NCBI RefSeq assembly: GCF_001510715.1
Contig: NZ_LMTJ01000013.1
Location: 18,030 to 82,029 of the forward strand
DNA: 64,000 bases
Reading direction: 5' to 3'
From: Bacillus sp. FJAT-29814
GTDB taxonomy: Bacteria; Bacillota; Bacilli; Bacillales; Cytobacillaceae
The notes beneath the pieces were generated by a model. The model saw only the letters and a program-made list of their open reading frames with translations. It did not search any database and was not told the origin of the DNA. Shown piece by piece: positions 24,664 to 35,180 of this stretch. Position 1 is the first letter of the stretch, and each line of letters opens with the position of its first letter. The position numbers and the translations under genes were made by a program.

Positions 24664-27600
24664 ATGAAATTTAATAAAAGGAAGTATAAGCGCTCGATTA
24701 GCATGCTTACGGCTATTCTCCTCTTGGTCAGCACGTTTTTGCCGAGCAGTTTGATTGGCAAAGTTAGCGCCTCTCCGTCGGGAGACAATGTTGTCATTTC
24801 CCAAGTTTATGGCGGCGGTGGTAATGGTACAGCTGGTACAAGTAATGCGGCAACCTATAATAAAGATTTTGTCGAACTTTACAACCCTACGGATCAGCCG
24901 ATTAATATGGAAAATTGGCAAATTCAATACGGTTCTAGTACTGGAGCGTTTTCGAGTTCCTCAAATGCGGCTGCTATTAATGGAACGATTCCAGCACACG
25001 GCTATTATTTAATCGTGATGAGCGGCGGTGCTACTGGTGCTGAAATTCCTGTAGCGGCGGACATGACGGCTGGAATTAACATGAGCGGTACTAATGGTAA
25101 AGTCAGAATTGTAGACGGAAACAATACCGTAGTTGATTTGGTAGGTTTCGGTAGTTCAAGTGAGTTTGAAGGCTCACCTGCTTATACAAAAGGCACCAAT
25201 GCTCTTTCAAATACAACCAGCGCACAACGTCGTCCTTATGCAAAGGTAAACCCTGCGCCTGGCAAAGGGAATGCTTGGGACACAGATGTAAATGCAGAAG
25301 ACTTCTATGTAGGGCCAATTGCTGCTCCTAGAAACACAGCAAGCCCAACAGAGGCTCCAATGGTTCCGGTAATTAGCCTGGATCCAAATGGATTGAATAT
25401 TCAATATCTAAAACAGGCAAACACAGTAAAGCTGATCGGGTTACCTGGAGCAGCTGTTGCAAATTCAACTATTAAAGTATTTGAAAGCGCGACTAACAGA
25501 GCTGAAATTGGTACCGGCACTGCCGCTGATAACGGCGCATTTGAAATCAGCCTGCCAGCAGATTTAACTCTGACTACTGTCTATGTTTCTGCCATTCAAG
25601 ACGGAATGGATGAGAGCGCAGGAATTCCAATTAATGTAGCTGTTCCAAGCACAAGTGTGGACGCAACGAAACTGAGCTACATGGTTAACGCGGGAGCAGG
25701 AACATTAATAGGGGATAGTAAAGCAGCTGTCGCAAGCTCCACCATAAATGTTTACCCAAATGAAACCGTAAATCAGACTGAAATCCTGGCGACAGAAACT
25801 GTTGGGGCTACTGGCGGTTTCACGATTAAAATTAACAGCAACGCACCGGATAAAGTATACGTGACACAGCAATCCAGCAGCAAAACTGGAATTATGCTGG
25901 AGAGTACACCGGTAGCAGTTGAAAAAGCAGCTTTAGAACAAATTACGCCGATTAAAGATGTCGATGTAACGAATGCAACTGGTCTTTTAACAAACGTTAA
26001 TAATTTCTTTACTATTGAAGGAATTGTAACCGTCCAAAATGGTATCATGGGTACTCAGAAGAATAACTTCTACATCCAGGATGCAACGGGCGGTATTAAC
26101 ATATTCGGAAGCTATGACTCTGGTCTGACGATTCAACGCGGCGACCAAGTTAAGGTCACTGGTAAGCTCATTGATTATTACGGCCTTGCAGAGTTTGAGC
26201 CTACCAATATTGTAAAAATTAGTGAAGGTAATAATCTGCCAACAACAAAGGATATTACAATTCTGGACTTAAACACATTTTCAACAATAGAGCCTCTTGA
26301 AGGATCGCTTGTAAAAGTAACCGGAAAAGTAACAACGGTGGCGGCATCTGGCGCCAATTACAACGTGACATTCGCAGATGATGCCGGAAAAACAACAACA
26401 GTGCGGGTAATGTCCGGAACCGACATTAAACCTGACACCGATCTGATTGTCGGAAACAGCTATTCCATTACAGGTATTGTTGGACAATATACATCTAATA
26501 CCACACAGAAAACAAACGGATACCAAGTGTTCCCGCGTGACGTAAAAGACATTACGTCAATGTTAAACTTAAGCCACACCGCAATGACTGAAGTCTATCG
26601 CGATGTAAATATTGAATTTGTGGCGGTTGCCAGCGGTGCAGATTCCGTTAAAGCCTATTATCGTGCAACAGGTGCTGCAGACTATACAGCCCTGCCAATG
26701 AATGCGACCAGCGAAGGGCGTTATACTGCAATTTTACTAGCGGCTGACGTACCAGCAGCAGGTTTTGAGTATTACATTGAAGCAAAAGCTGGAGAAAAGG
26801 CAAAAACTTCAGGAACAAAAGAAGCACCACATTCAGTAGCGTTAATTTTAGACAAGGCTGCACCAACATTTACAGGAGAAACGCCTGTAGACAAAACCAG
26901 AGTGGAAACGCCGCGTCCGGAAATTGCAGTGGTCATCGACGACCCTAGCGGTGTTGACCCCGAGTCCGTGAAGGTTTGGTTTGATAATCAAGAAATTGAT
27001 TACACGAAGGCTACGGTTAATGCAAAACAAGTAAAATTCACGCCGAATGCAGACCTTGCACTAGGATCTCACACAGTGAAAGTAGTAGCTACCGACCTTA
27101 AAGGTAACAGCGGTGAGAAAACATGGACATTTGAAGTTGTTCCACGTTTCACTGGCGGTAATCATTATCGTGGTACTACCCACAACCATACCAATATTTC
27201 ACATGATGGTGCGGGTACGCCGGAAGCTGCCGTCAATGCCGGTAAAAAGTATGGCTATGACTGGTTCGCATTCTCTGACCACTCACATGATATTGACCCT
27301 GACCTGCTTGGTAAGGATACCGTAGAACGAGGCAACACACCTGAACGTTCAGGCGGTGCCGACTGGCAGTTAACAAAGGACTTGGCCAAGCAATATACGA
27401 AAAATGGTGATTATGTTGTATTCCCGGCATTTGAAATGACTTCAACATCTTGGGGACATTCGAACATTTTCGGTTCTCAGAATTTCATTGACCGGAATAT
27501 TAACGGTAAAATGTACAATACTGATGTAACTAAATATTATGCATGGGTACTGACATACGAAGATATTGTGGGACAATTCAACCACCCTGATATGTCTGCT

Positions 27601-30600
27601 AACTCATTCAACAATTTCAAACCATACAACAAAGATGTAGACAAGCTGTTTACTATGTTTGAAGTAGGTAACGGTTCAGGGCACTATGGATATGCGAACG
27701 CCGAGAAGAAATACTTCTCTACCCTTGATTTGGGTTGGCATATTGCTCCTACGTATGGAGAGGACAACCATGAAGGAACATGGGGCCAGACAAAAGCGCG
27801 TACCGTTATCGTCGCAGATGACCTGTCAGAAGCATCATTGTTACATTCGATGAAAAATATGCGCGTCTACATGGTTGAAGATCCGAACTTCACCATGGAT
27901 GTGTTGGCAAATGGTTACTACATGGGCTCAACAGTTGACAGCAAATCGCTTCAATTTAAGATTTCAGGAAGCGACTTAGTGGCGGAAAACCGGAGCATGC
28001 CGGAATATGACTATCTGGCAAAGGATTATAAATCAGATGACAGAGTCCAAAAGGTTGAGTTAATTTCCAATGGCGGTGTGGTCGTTGATTCTTATTCACC
28101 AATGGAAAAAGAATTCACATGGGAGCCATCTTATACAGTTAAAGGCGGCCAGCAATGGTTTGTAGTCCGTGTAACCCAAATGGACGGAGACAGGATGTAT
28201 TCCTCACCAATCTGGTCGAAAGAAGAAGCAGTTGATGTAAAGGTAAACGGCATTACTGTTGACGGCGATGTCATCGTTGCAGGTAACCCGGCTACCCTAA
28301 AAGCTGATGTTGCCAATAACGGAACACAAGAGGTTAAAAATGTAAAAGTCGACCTATACTTCGATGTGGTGAAAGATGCGAACAAGATTGGTATGCAAAC
28401 TCTATCATCCATTGTTTCCAAGGGAGTCGGCACAGCAACATTTACATGGAACAGCCCAATTAAAGGAGAACACACGCTGATTGCTGTTGTGACCTCGCTT
28501 GACGGTCTTGACCTTAGCGACGCCAAGTATACACAAACAGTTAATGTGAAGGAACCGCTAGGTATTAAAATCATGATTGATGCAAATCATGGCAATGAAA
28601 ATACTAGTGGCGACAGCGGCTCCTATGCTAACAATCTGAAGGCATTTACTAAAATGCTGCAAATTGAAGGCTATACAGTCGTTGAAAACAAGACAACGAT
28701 TACTGATGCAGTATTGGCAGGGGTCAAAGTCTTGGTTCTGACCCATCCGAAAACGGCACTGACAGCTGAAGAAAAAACAGCAGTGGCAAACTTCGTGAAA
28801 AACGGCGGTTCCCTATTGATGGCTGGAAAGTCCAATAAGAGTAGCGACCCGACGATTAATAACTCTCTCCTTGCGGAAATGGGATCTGCTATCCGTATGG
28901 GTAATGATGGTGTCTTCGATGACAGTAAAACAGGAAACTTCTGGAGCGATCCTGCTGTAGCACCATGGGCAGTAAGGTCATTCCCTGGATTAGTATCCAA
29001 CTATATTACGGACCGTGTATCGTTTATTGAATACTTTAGCGGTACAAGCTTAGCAGGGGCAAATAACCAGCCGTTAACAGAAGGCGGCAAGGTTACAATC
29101 CTAGCCAAGGGAAATGAAACCACTTATCAAGGAAATATCTTAGGCGGTTATACCTATGATGCCGTTTCCGATGATAAGGGAGGATCTGCAATTCCGTTGA
29201 TTGCCTCTGAGGAAATCGGTGAAAAGGGACGGATTGTAGTTTCCGGCATGAATATTTTTAACGATAAGCAGATGGATGAATCATTCGAGCCTTTAGGAAA
29301 TGATGAATTTACTCTAAACGCGATCAACTGGCTTGCAGACCGCGGAACAAAAATAACGAAGATCGGCGATGCCCGCAACCTTGCTGACGACACAAATGTT
29401 GTCGTTGAAGGAACGGTTACGACTGGTGCCGGTGTATTCTTCGATGCCTTCTACGTCCAGGATGAAACTGGAGGAATCATGGCCTTCCAAGAAGTAACGG
29501 CTAGTTCCATAAAGCCTGGAGATAAGGTTCGGATTTACGGCCATATGAAAACATTTGATAACAATAAAGAGCTTGAGTTCGTCAAGTTTGACCAGGATGT
29601 CATAAAAATTGGCACTGGTGAACCAATACAGCCAAAAGCAGTTCAGACAGGGGATGCAACTTCGGAAGCATACCAAGGCTTACTTGTTAAAGTAAAGGGT
29701 AAAGTAACATCCAAGTTCGATGATAATTCCTATTACATCAACGATGGTTCTGGGAACGTGTTAGTATTCACTGATGGATATATTGTCAACCAAAGCGGCC
29801 CGGTTCCGGTGCTCAAGGTTGGCGACACGCTTGAAGCAGTCGGTCTTTCCGGTGCATTTGCCCAAGGGGAACGGATTCGTGTCCGTGATACGAAGGAACT
29901 AATCGGAACGCCAAACACTGATACAGGAACCCAGCCTGGCGATGGCAGTGGCGGAACGCAGCAGCCAGGTGAAAACGGCGGAGCACCGCAACCAGGGGAT
30001 AACACTGGCGGAGAGCAACAGCCTGGCACACCTGGCGACACCCAGCAGCCTGGAACTAACAATGGTGGTACGCAACAGCCTGTAGTTACAGTTAAGCCAA
30101 CTGTTGATGGCGGCAAGGCGACCATTCCTGCCAAGCAATTTGAAGATGCTGTGAAGGAAGCAGTGGCAACGAAAGGTGTTCTTACTGTCGACCTTGGAAG
30201 CAAGCAATCAAGCCGGGTGGAACTGTCCAAAGAGCAGGTTGCAGAGTTAAAGGCAGCAGGCATTTCATTGGCAGTGTCAAATGATTATGTAACAGTAAAC
30301 ATCCCTACAAGCATTCTTAAAGATGGCAAAGATTTCAACGTTGCCCTTAAAGAATTAGCAAAGATTGACCAAGCAAAGAGCCCGGTATATGATTTCACCA
30401 TCATTATTAACGGCCAAGTCATTCATGAATTTGCCGAGCCAATTACATTGACATTCGATGTGGATGTGAGCAAGGTGAAAAACACGAATAACTTGAAAGT
30501 GTTCTACTTTAATGAAAAAACAAAAGGATGGGAACTGGTTCCAGGTGCAGTTTATCGAAATGGCAAGGTCGAAGTACAGACAAAACACTTCAGCATCTTC

Positions 30601-30771
30601 ACCGTATTTGAAACAGAGGGAACCAAAGTCAATGCCGACGCTCCAACGCAATTAAATGGCGACAAGCTGCCAGATACAGCGACAAATTCTTACAACCTAT
30701 TATTCGCAGGGTTGCTGCTGTTGGCACTTGGCTTCTCCTTAGTCCTGATTAAAAGACGTAAACAAGCATAA
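24664..30771 (+). CDS. Giant sortase-anchored multidomain phosphoesterase (lamin tail, PHP, OB-like repeats)
   Basis: A 2035-residue surface protein. In order: signal peptide (to about residue 36); lamin-tail domain (37-190; VVISQVYGGGGNGT, DFVELYNPT); beta-sandwich repeats (230-420); OB-like domain (440-625); Ig-like domain (740-828); PHP metallophosphoesterase (830-1075; THNHTNISHDGAGTPEAAV, FAFSDHSHD); CARDB-like domain (about 1200-1300); GATase/DUF4350-like Rossmann domain (about 1300-1560; KIMIDANHG); two OB-like modules (1570-1755); Pro/Gln/Gly repeats; a last beta domain; and the sorting signal LPDTA at about 2002, followed by a helix and KRRKQA. Lamin tail plus OB folds recall secreted nucleases, and PHP histidines suggest phosphoester cleavage. 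The substrate is unknown. It is monocistronic. Confidence 0.88.
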   Translation: MKFNKRKYKRSISMLTAILLLVSTFLPSSLIGKVSASPSGDNVVISQVYGGGGNGTAGTSNAATYNKDFVELYNPTDQPINMENWQIQYGSSTGAFSSSSNAAAINGTIPAHGYYLIVMSGGATGAEIPVAADMTAGINMSGTNGKVRIVDGNNTVVDLVGFGSSSEFEGSPAYTKGTNALSNTTSAQRRPYAKVNPAPGKGNAWDTDVNAEDFYVGPIAAPRNTASPTEAPMVPVISLDPNGLNIQYLKQANTVKLIGLPGAAVANSTIKVFESATNRAEIGTGTAADNGAFEISLPADLTLTTVYVSAIQDGMDESAGIPINVAVPSTSVDATKLSYMVNAGAGTLIGDSKAAVASSTINVYPNETVNQTEILATETVGATGGFTIKINSNAPDKVYVTQQSSSKTGIMLESTPVAVEKAALEQITPIKDVDVTNATGLLTNVNNFFTIEGIVTVQNGIMGTQKNNFYIQDATGGINIFGSYDSGLTIQRGDQVKVTGKLIDYYGLAEFEPTNIVKISEGNNLPTTKDITILDLNTFSTIEPLEGSLVKVTGKVTTVAASGANYNVTFADDAGKTTTVRVMSGTDIKPDTDLIVGNSYSITGIVGQYTSNTTQKTNGYQVFPRDVKDITSMLNLSHTAMTEVYRDVNIEFVAVASGADSVKAYYRATGAADYTALPMNATSEGRYTAILLAADVPAAGFEYYIEAKAGEKAKTSGTKEAPHSVALILDKAAPTFTGETPVDKTRVETPRPEIAVVIDDPSGVDPESVKVWFDNQEIDYTKATVNAKQVKFTPNADLALGSHTVKVVATDLKGNSGEKTWTFEVVPRFTGGNHYRGTTHNHTNISHDGAGTPEAAVNAGKKYGYDWFAFSDHSHDIDPDLLGKDTVERGNTPERSGGADWQLTKDLAKQYTKNGDYVVFPAFEMTSTSWGHSNIFGSQNFIDRNINGKMYNTDVTKYYAWVLTYEDIVGQFNHPDMSANSFNNFKPYNKDVDKLFTMFEVGNGSGHYGYANAEKKYFSTLDLGWHIAPTYGEDNHEGTWGQTKARTVIVADDLSEASLLHSMKNMRVYMVEDPNFTMDVLANGYYMGSTVDSKSLQFKISGSDLVAENRSMPEYDYLAKDYKSDDRVQKVELISNGGVVVDSYSPMEKEFTWEPSYTVKGGQQWFVVRVTQMDGDRMYSSPIWSKEEAVDVKVNGITVDGDVIVAGNPATLKADVANNGTQEVKNVKVDLYFDVVKDANKIGMQTLSSIVSKGVGTATFTWNSPIKGEHTLIAVVTSLDGLDLSDAKYTQTVNVKEPLGIKIMIDANHGNENTSGDSGSYANNLKAFTKMLQIEGYTVVENKTTITDAVLAGVKVLVLTHPKTALTAEEKTAVANFVKNGGSLLMAGKSNKSSDPTINNSLLAEMGSAIRMGNDGVFDDSKTGNFWSDPAVAPWAVRSFPGLVSNYITDRVSFIEYFSGTSLAGANNQPLTEGGKVTILAKGNETTYQGNILGGYTYDAVSDDKGGSAIPLIASEEIGEKGRIVVSGMNIFNDKQMDESFEPLGNDEFTLNAINWLADRGTKITKIGDARNLADDTNVVVEGTVTTGAGVFFDAFYVQDETGGIMAFQEVTASSIKPGDKVRIYGHMKTFDNNKELEFVKFDQDVIKIGTGEPIQPKAVQTGDATSEAYQGLLVKVKGKVTSKFDDNSYYINDGSGNVLVFTDGYIVNQSGPVPVLKVGDTLEAVGLSGAFAQGERIRVRDTKELIGTPNTDTGTQPGDGSGGTQQPGENGGAPQPGDNTGGEQQPGTPGDTQQPGTNNGGTQQPVVTVKPTVDGGKATIPAKQFEDAVKEAVATKGVLTVDLGSKQSSRVELSKEQVAELKAAGISLAVSNDYVTVNIPTSILKDGKDFNVALKELAKIDQAKSPVYDFTIIINGQVIHEFAEPITLTFDVDVSKVKNTNNLKVFYFNEKTKGWELVPGAVYRNGKVEVQTKHFSIFTVFETEGTKVNADAPTQLNGDKLPDTATNSYNLLFAGLLLLALGFSLVLIKRRKQA

Positions 30772-30782
30772 ATGTTAAACCA

Positions 30783-30825
30783 AAAACAGGCCAAAATCTA
30801 TTAGATGATTTTGGCCTGTTTTTTA
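30783..30825. terminator. Bidirectional terminator
   Basis: The 14-bp stem AACAGGCCAAAATC/GATTTTGGCCTGTT has A and T flanks. It ends the giant surface gene. Confidence 0.9.
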
Positions 30826-30829
30826 GTTA

Positions 30830-30881
30830 ATTCAACCGCGCCTCTGTCTTTATCCTAACGGATTGTCCAATCGGCTTAAGT
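30830..30881. repeat. Intergenic repeat (GCCTCTGYCTTTA family), copy 1
   Basis: Reads ttcaaccgcgcctctgtctt then tatcctaacggattgtccaa then tcggctt. A closely similar sequence occurs at 50629-50681. Both copies lie next to a hairpin and just beyond the 3' end of a minus-strand gene. Confidence 0.65.
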
Positions 30882-30886
30882 TCATT

Positions 30887-31303
30887 TTAATAGGACGATT
30901 GTTTCGGAATTGCTCTCCCGATGTAATTGCCTATTCCCAAGGCCAGCAGGATTCCAACTGCATTAAATCCAATATCAAACAGCCTTCCGTTGCGAGTGAA
31001 ATATAGTTGGAGCAACTCGGTCAGGGCAGCATAAGCGGCCGCCATTACTAGTATCTTCCAACTTGTTTTTAGCTTTGTTTGCAGTAGGATGGTAAGAATA
31101 AAAAATGCGGTAATATGCCCGAGCTTTTGCATCAGGAAGTCTGAGCTCATCCGTTCAGGCAATGGATCAAGCAACTGGCCAAACAACGGCTGCGGGTCCC
31201 ACTCAAACCGAACCATCCCCGACTCAAAGAGGCCACGGAAACTGGCATTACACGTCATAACAAAAATCGCCCCCGCCCAAACCAAAACCAACAACCAACG
31301 CAT
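30887..31303 (-). CDS. VanZ-family membrane protein
   Basis: A 138-residue protein with four helices. The VanZ pattern is visible as KLGHITAFFILTILL and ALTELLQLYFTRNGRLFDIGFNAVG. VanZ was named for teicoplanin resistance, but most members are of unknown function. It stands alone. Confidence 0.85.
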   Translation of the reverse strand: MRWLLVLVWAGAIFVMTCNASFRGLFESGMVRFEWDPQPLFGQLLDPLPERMSSDFLMQKLGHITAFFILTILLQTKLKTSWKILVMAAAYAALTELLQLYFTRNGRLFDIGFNAVGILLALGIGNYIGRAIPKQSSY

Positions 31304-31370
31304 TCCAACACCACCTCACCCACATTCTAAACCCGGAAAAGCAGGTTTATACCTTGGAAAGATGAGTATT

Positions 31371-31419
31371 GGTGTCAGGCACCATTCGTGGACAAATGTC
31401 CTCCACAGACGGACAGTCC
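31371..31419 (+). repeat. REP-like palindromic element (short form)
   Basis: Core GGTGTCAGGCACC at 31371-31383, then attcGTGGACAAATGTCC and tccacagacggacag. This copy has the short GGACAAATGTCC hairpin instead of the long-loop form. Confidence 0.85.
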
Positions 31420-31637
31420 CGATTAGGGCTCCTATCAATGGCCTGGGGGTGTATCGTTTTGTACTCTTTTATATAGGAATAAATACCTATTCCTTATTAA
31501 TGTTTCCACGTTAACCAACATGGTTTGACGAAGGTCGCCTATCATTCTAGGACTTTAGTATTATTTATTCTGGAATTCTATCATTTTTTGTAAAACTATT
31601 AATGTTTACGATGTGATAAAAATCATTGATAATCTAG

Positions 31638-31651
31638 TGGTAGCGCTTACA
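31638..31651 (+). promoter_or_regulatory. Possible cre site (CcpA) before the M28 aminopeptidase
   Basis: TGGTAGCGCTTACA matches the cre consensus TGWAANCGNTNWCA at all but two positions. It lies just upstream of the SD, where CcpA would block transcription. Confidence 0.4.
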
Positions 31652-31672
31652 TTTACTAAAAGGAGGAGTTTT

Positions 31673-33079
31673 ATGAAAAAGAAAAAAATAATGTCAGCTT
31701 TATTAACGGCTGGGCTGGTGCTAAGCGTCAATGGCGCTTATGCTGCCGGACCGACAGGAGCACCGAATGCTCAGTCCGCAACCGCGTTTGATAACAAGAT
31801 TATCAAAAAAATCAGTGCGGACAACATGTATAACACCATTGCCAAATTATCGGCACAGCCGCGAGCGGCCGGGACAGAAGGGGAATGGATTGGCGTCCAG
31901 TACATAGCGAGCCAGTTTAAGCAGTATGGCTACGAGACAGAAATCCAGCCATTTAAATTCTATGAGGCGATTAGAACTAATGTGTCAGGTACTCTTATGA
32001 TCAATGGCCAGGATTTAAAACCGTATGTATTCTCCGGTTCATATAGTGCTGAGGTAACAGCCGAAGTTATGCATGTAGGCAAGGCCATTGCTGGCACCGT
32101 ACCTGATTCCGTTAGAGGCAAAATCGCTCTGATTGAACGCGGCGATATCACCTTTGTGGAAAAAATTCAAAATGTGTTGGATAAAGGTGCTGTCGGTGTC
32201 ATTATGTACAATAACACTGGCACTTCCAATGCATTCGGTCAAGCCACATATGGGCAAAATATTCCTGCAATAGGCATCACCAGGGCTCAGGGGTTGGCGT
32301 TGGTTGAACAGTTGAAGGCAGGAACGTTTACAGCGACAATCAAGGTATCCGGTTCAGGTATTGCTGAAAAAACTTCCTACAACGTCATTGCCAAAATGAA
32401 ACCGAATAAAAACAAAGATAACGGCCAAATCGTTATGGTCGGCGCCCATCATGATTCAGTTCCAAACGGACCGGGAGCGAATGATGACGCCTCCGGAACC
32501 TCGGCGGTATTGGAGTTGGCACGGGTAATGGCGAACGCCCCGATTGATACAGAGCTGCGCTTTGTCACATTTGGAGCCGAAGAAAAAGGATTGCTGGGCT
32601 CTTATCATTATGCCGGCACGTTAAGTGAAAATGAAGTGAATAACATTGTTGCCCACTTCCAAATGGATATGATTGGTAGCAAGGATGCTGGCGGTACAGG
32701 AAACCCGGCAGGCGGATTAATCATGTACACGATTGATGGTAAGAAGAACTTGGTAACCGACCTTGCCTCTGCTGCAGGTGCAAGAACAGCAGCCGGAGAG
32801 CCGATTCCAGCTGGCCAGTTGGGACGTAGTGACCACGAGCCATTCCATCTGCTCGGCATCCCGGCGGCATTATTCATCCACTCGCCACTGGAGCCATGGT
32901 ACCACACACCTCAAGATACTCTTGAGCACATCGACAAAAACAAACTGCAGCAAGTGGCTGAAATCGTAGGCGCCTCCGTCTATCAAATCGCCCGTCCGGA
33001 CACTCCGGCACTACAGAATGCAAGAGTCGCACCTGGTCCGGTAGACTACGAAGTCGTAAACCGCCCGCCTGGAGCATAA
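31673..33079 (+). CDS. Secreted M28-family zinc aminopeptidase with PA domain
   Basis: A 468-residue exported enzyme. A signal peptide (ending about NGAYA) is followed by a PA domain (about 130-235; GKIALIERGDITFVEKI) and a C-terminal M28 peptidase. That part has the metal ligands and catalytic residues in GAHHDSVPNGPGANDDASG, FGAEEKGLLGS, MDMIGSKDAG and the late histidine in PWYHTPQDT. It resembles the YwaD-type aminopeptidase of B. subtilis, which trims peptides outside the cell. The ATG at 31673 follows aggaggag. A cre-like site upstream suggests carbon catabolite control. Confidence 0.93.
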   Translation: MKKKKIMSALLTAGLVLSVNGAYAAGPTGAPNAQSATAFDNKIIKKISADNMYNTIAKLSAQPRAAGTEGEWIGVQYIASQFKQYGYETEIQPFKFYEAIRTNVSGTLMINGQDLKPYVFSGSYSAEVTAEVMHVGKAIAGTVPDSVRGKIALIERGDITFVEKIQNVLDKGAVGVIMYNNTGTSNAFGQATYGQNIPAIGITRAQGLALVEQLKAGTFTATIKVSGSGIAEKTSYNVIAKMKPNKNKDNGQIVMVGAHHDSVPNGPGANDDASGTSAVLELARVMANAPIDTELRFVTFGAEEKGLLGSYHYAGTLSENEVNNIVAHFQMDMIGSKDAGGTGNPAGGLIMYTIDGKKNLVTDLASAAGARTAAGEPIPAGQLGRSDHEPFHLLGIPAALFIHSPLEPWYHTPQDTLEHIDKNKLQQVAEIVGASVYQIARPDTPALQNARVAPGPVDYEVVNRPPGA

Positions 33080-33177
33080 CAATAGTAAAAGTTCCTCCCT
33101 TTCGTCATATTCTTGCTCAGACTACAAATAATAAATGTGGTTTGAGTGATTTTATGACCTGAAAAGGAGGATTTTTT

Positions 33178-35131
33178 TTGAGCAAGTTCAGTTTTTTGCC
33201 ATGGTGCTGTTCATGATTGCCGGACAGCTGACGGCACAGCTCTTTCCCACGCACACACTTGCACAAAAGGAGGATTGACAGTTCAACTTCGCATACTTGA
33301 AACAACCGACCTTCATTTACACTTGGCAAATTATGATTATTACCAAACAAAGCAGGATGACAAGGTGGGTCTCGTCAAAACTGCAACCCTCATTAAACAG
33401 GCTCGTGACGAAGTGAAAAATTCGCTGTTATTTGATAACGGAGACAATATCCAGGGTAACCCGCTAGGCGATTACATCGCCAAGGTAAAGGGCCTGAAGA
33501 ATGGGGAAATCCACCCAGTCACAAGGGCCTTCAACCATCTCAAATATGACGCCGCCACAGTCGGAAACCACGAATTCAATTACGGCCTCGACTTTTTGGA
33601 GCGGGCACTGAAAGGCGCTGAGATGCCGGTGGTCAATGCCAATGTCTTTGACGCAAAAACCGGCAAGCCATATTTTGAGCCGTATCTTATTTTTAATAAA
33701 AAATTCAAGGATGAACAGGGCAAAAATCATGTGATTAAGGTAGGCGTTATCGGGTTTGTCCCGCCGCAAATCATGGAATGGGACAAAGAAAATCTCGAGG
33801 GGAAGGTTGTCGTCAACTCAATTGTCGAGTCGGCGAAAAAATACATTCCGGAAATGAAAAAGAAGGGGGCCGATGTGATTGTCGCCCTCGCCCACACCGG
33901 AATCAGCGCCGAGCCGTACAAGCCTGACATGGAAAACGCCGCCTACTACCTGACTGAAATCAAAGACATTGATGCCGTCCTGACCGGGCATTCGCATAAC
34001 CTGTTTCCAGGCCCAATGTATGCCAATTTGCCAAACACAAATCTTGAAAAAGGGACCATCAACGGCAAACCGGTCGTGATGTCCGGGTCGCTTGGCAGCC
34101 ATTTGGGCGTGATTGATCTGACATTCCAAAAGACACGCGGAAAATGGAACATTTTGAACGGCACTGCAGAGATTCGGCCGATTGCCGATGCTGCCGGGAA
34201 GACCATTGTTGCCACTGATGAGGCAGTAATAAAGGAAATCCAACCGGAGCATCAAGGCACGATTAACTACGTTAACCAGCCAATCGGCGAAACGACCGCA
34301 CCAATCTTCAGCTATTTTGCACTCGTGCAGGATGATCCGTCCGTGCAAATCGTCAACAACGCCCAAACCGAATACTTAGTTGAAAAATTGAAGGACCTGA
34401 CATACAGCAAATTTGCTGGGATTCCCGTGCTATCGGCGGCAGCGCCGTTTAAAGCAGGTGGACGCGGGGGCCCAGATTACTACACTGATATTCCGGCGGG
34501 CACACTGGCAATCAAAAACATCGCCGACCTTTATTTGTATCCGAATTCGCTACATGCTGTGTTGATAAACGGGGCACAGCTCAAAGAGTGGCTCGAGATG
34601 AGTGCCGGCCAATTTAACCAGCTCAATCCAGCCCAAAGCGGTGACCAGCAGTTAATAAACCCTAATTTTCCATCCTATAATTTCGATATAATAGATGGGG
34701 TCCAATACCAAATCAATGTCACAAGGCCGGCAAAATACGATAAAAACGGCAATGCTGTTAATCCAAATTCAAGCCGAATCGAGAACCTGACATATCAGGG
34801 CAAACCGGTTACGCAGGAGCAGCAGTTTATTGTTGCGACGAACCACTACCGTGCCTCCAGCAATACATTCCCTGGGGTCAGTGCGGGGCAAGTGATTCTC
34901 GCATCGCCTGATGAAAACCGGCAGATCCTCACCAATTACATTCAGGCGAACAAAACAATCAACCCATCCGCGGATAGCAATTGGGCACTGGCGAAGTTCC
35001 AGGGAACCGTAACGCCAGTGTTCGACTCGTCTCCAAAGGCACAGTCCTTTGCGGAAAAATTGGAAAACATCCGCTACATCGGCCCATCAGCGGGCGGATT
35101 CGCGAAATACTCAATCGATTTAACTCGATAA
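33178..35131 (+). pseudogene. Secreted 2',3'-cyclic phosphodiesterase/nucleotidase with frameshifted signal peptide
   Basis: The body (33275-35131, 618 codons) is a calcineurin-type phosphoesterase plus 5'-nucleotidase C-terminal domain (ETTDLHLHLANYDYY, LLFDNGDNIQG, GNHEFNYGLDF, TGHSHNLF). It is paralogous to the first half of the yfkN-like protein at 35181. Its only start is a TTG at 33275 that touches its own SD. A TTG at 33178 with a perfect SD (aaaggagg, 7 nt) begins MSKFSF but stops at 33214. The frame of ATG 33201 gives a fine signal peptide (MVLFMIAGQLTAQLF) that stops at 33274. One added T in the six-T run (33192-33197) and one added A in the AAAA run (33265-33268) would restore a complete secreted protein. 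It is either a young pseudogene or an assembly error. Confidence 0.75.
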
Positions 35132-35176
35132 AAAAAGGGAACTAAGGCAGTTCAATCTACCTTAGTTCCCTTTTTG
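35131..35176. terminator. Bidirectional terminator between the two nucleotidase genes
   Basis: The stem AAGGGAACTAAGG/CCTTAGTTCCCTT has A and T runs on both sides. It serves both convergent paralogues. Confidence 0.9.
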
Positions 35177-35180
35177 TTAG

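Noticed and set aside
29733..30263. 176-codon open frame on the minus strand
   Set aside because: It is antisense to the Pro/Gln/Gly repeats and OB-like domain of the giant surface gene, has no SD, and is of low-complexity composition.
33275..33290. TTG at 33275 as the true start of the nucleotidase
   Set aside because: The SD directly touches this codon, leaving no spacing, and the protein would lack the signal peptide that is visible just upstream in other frames.
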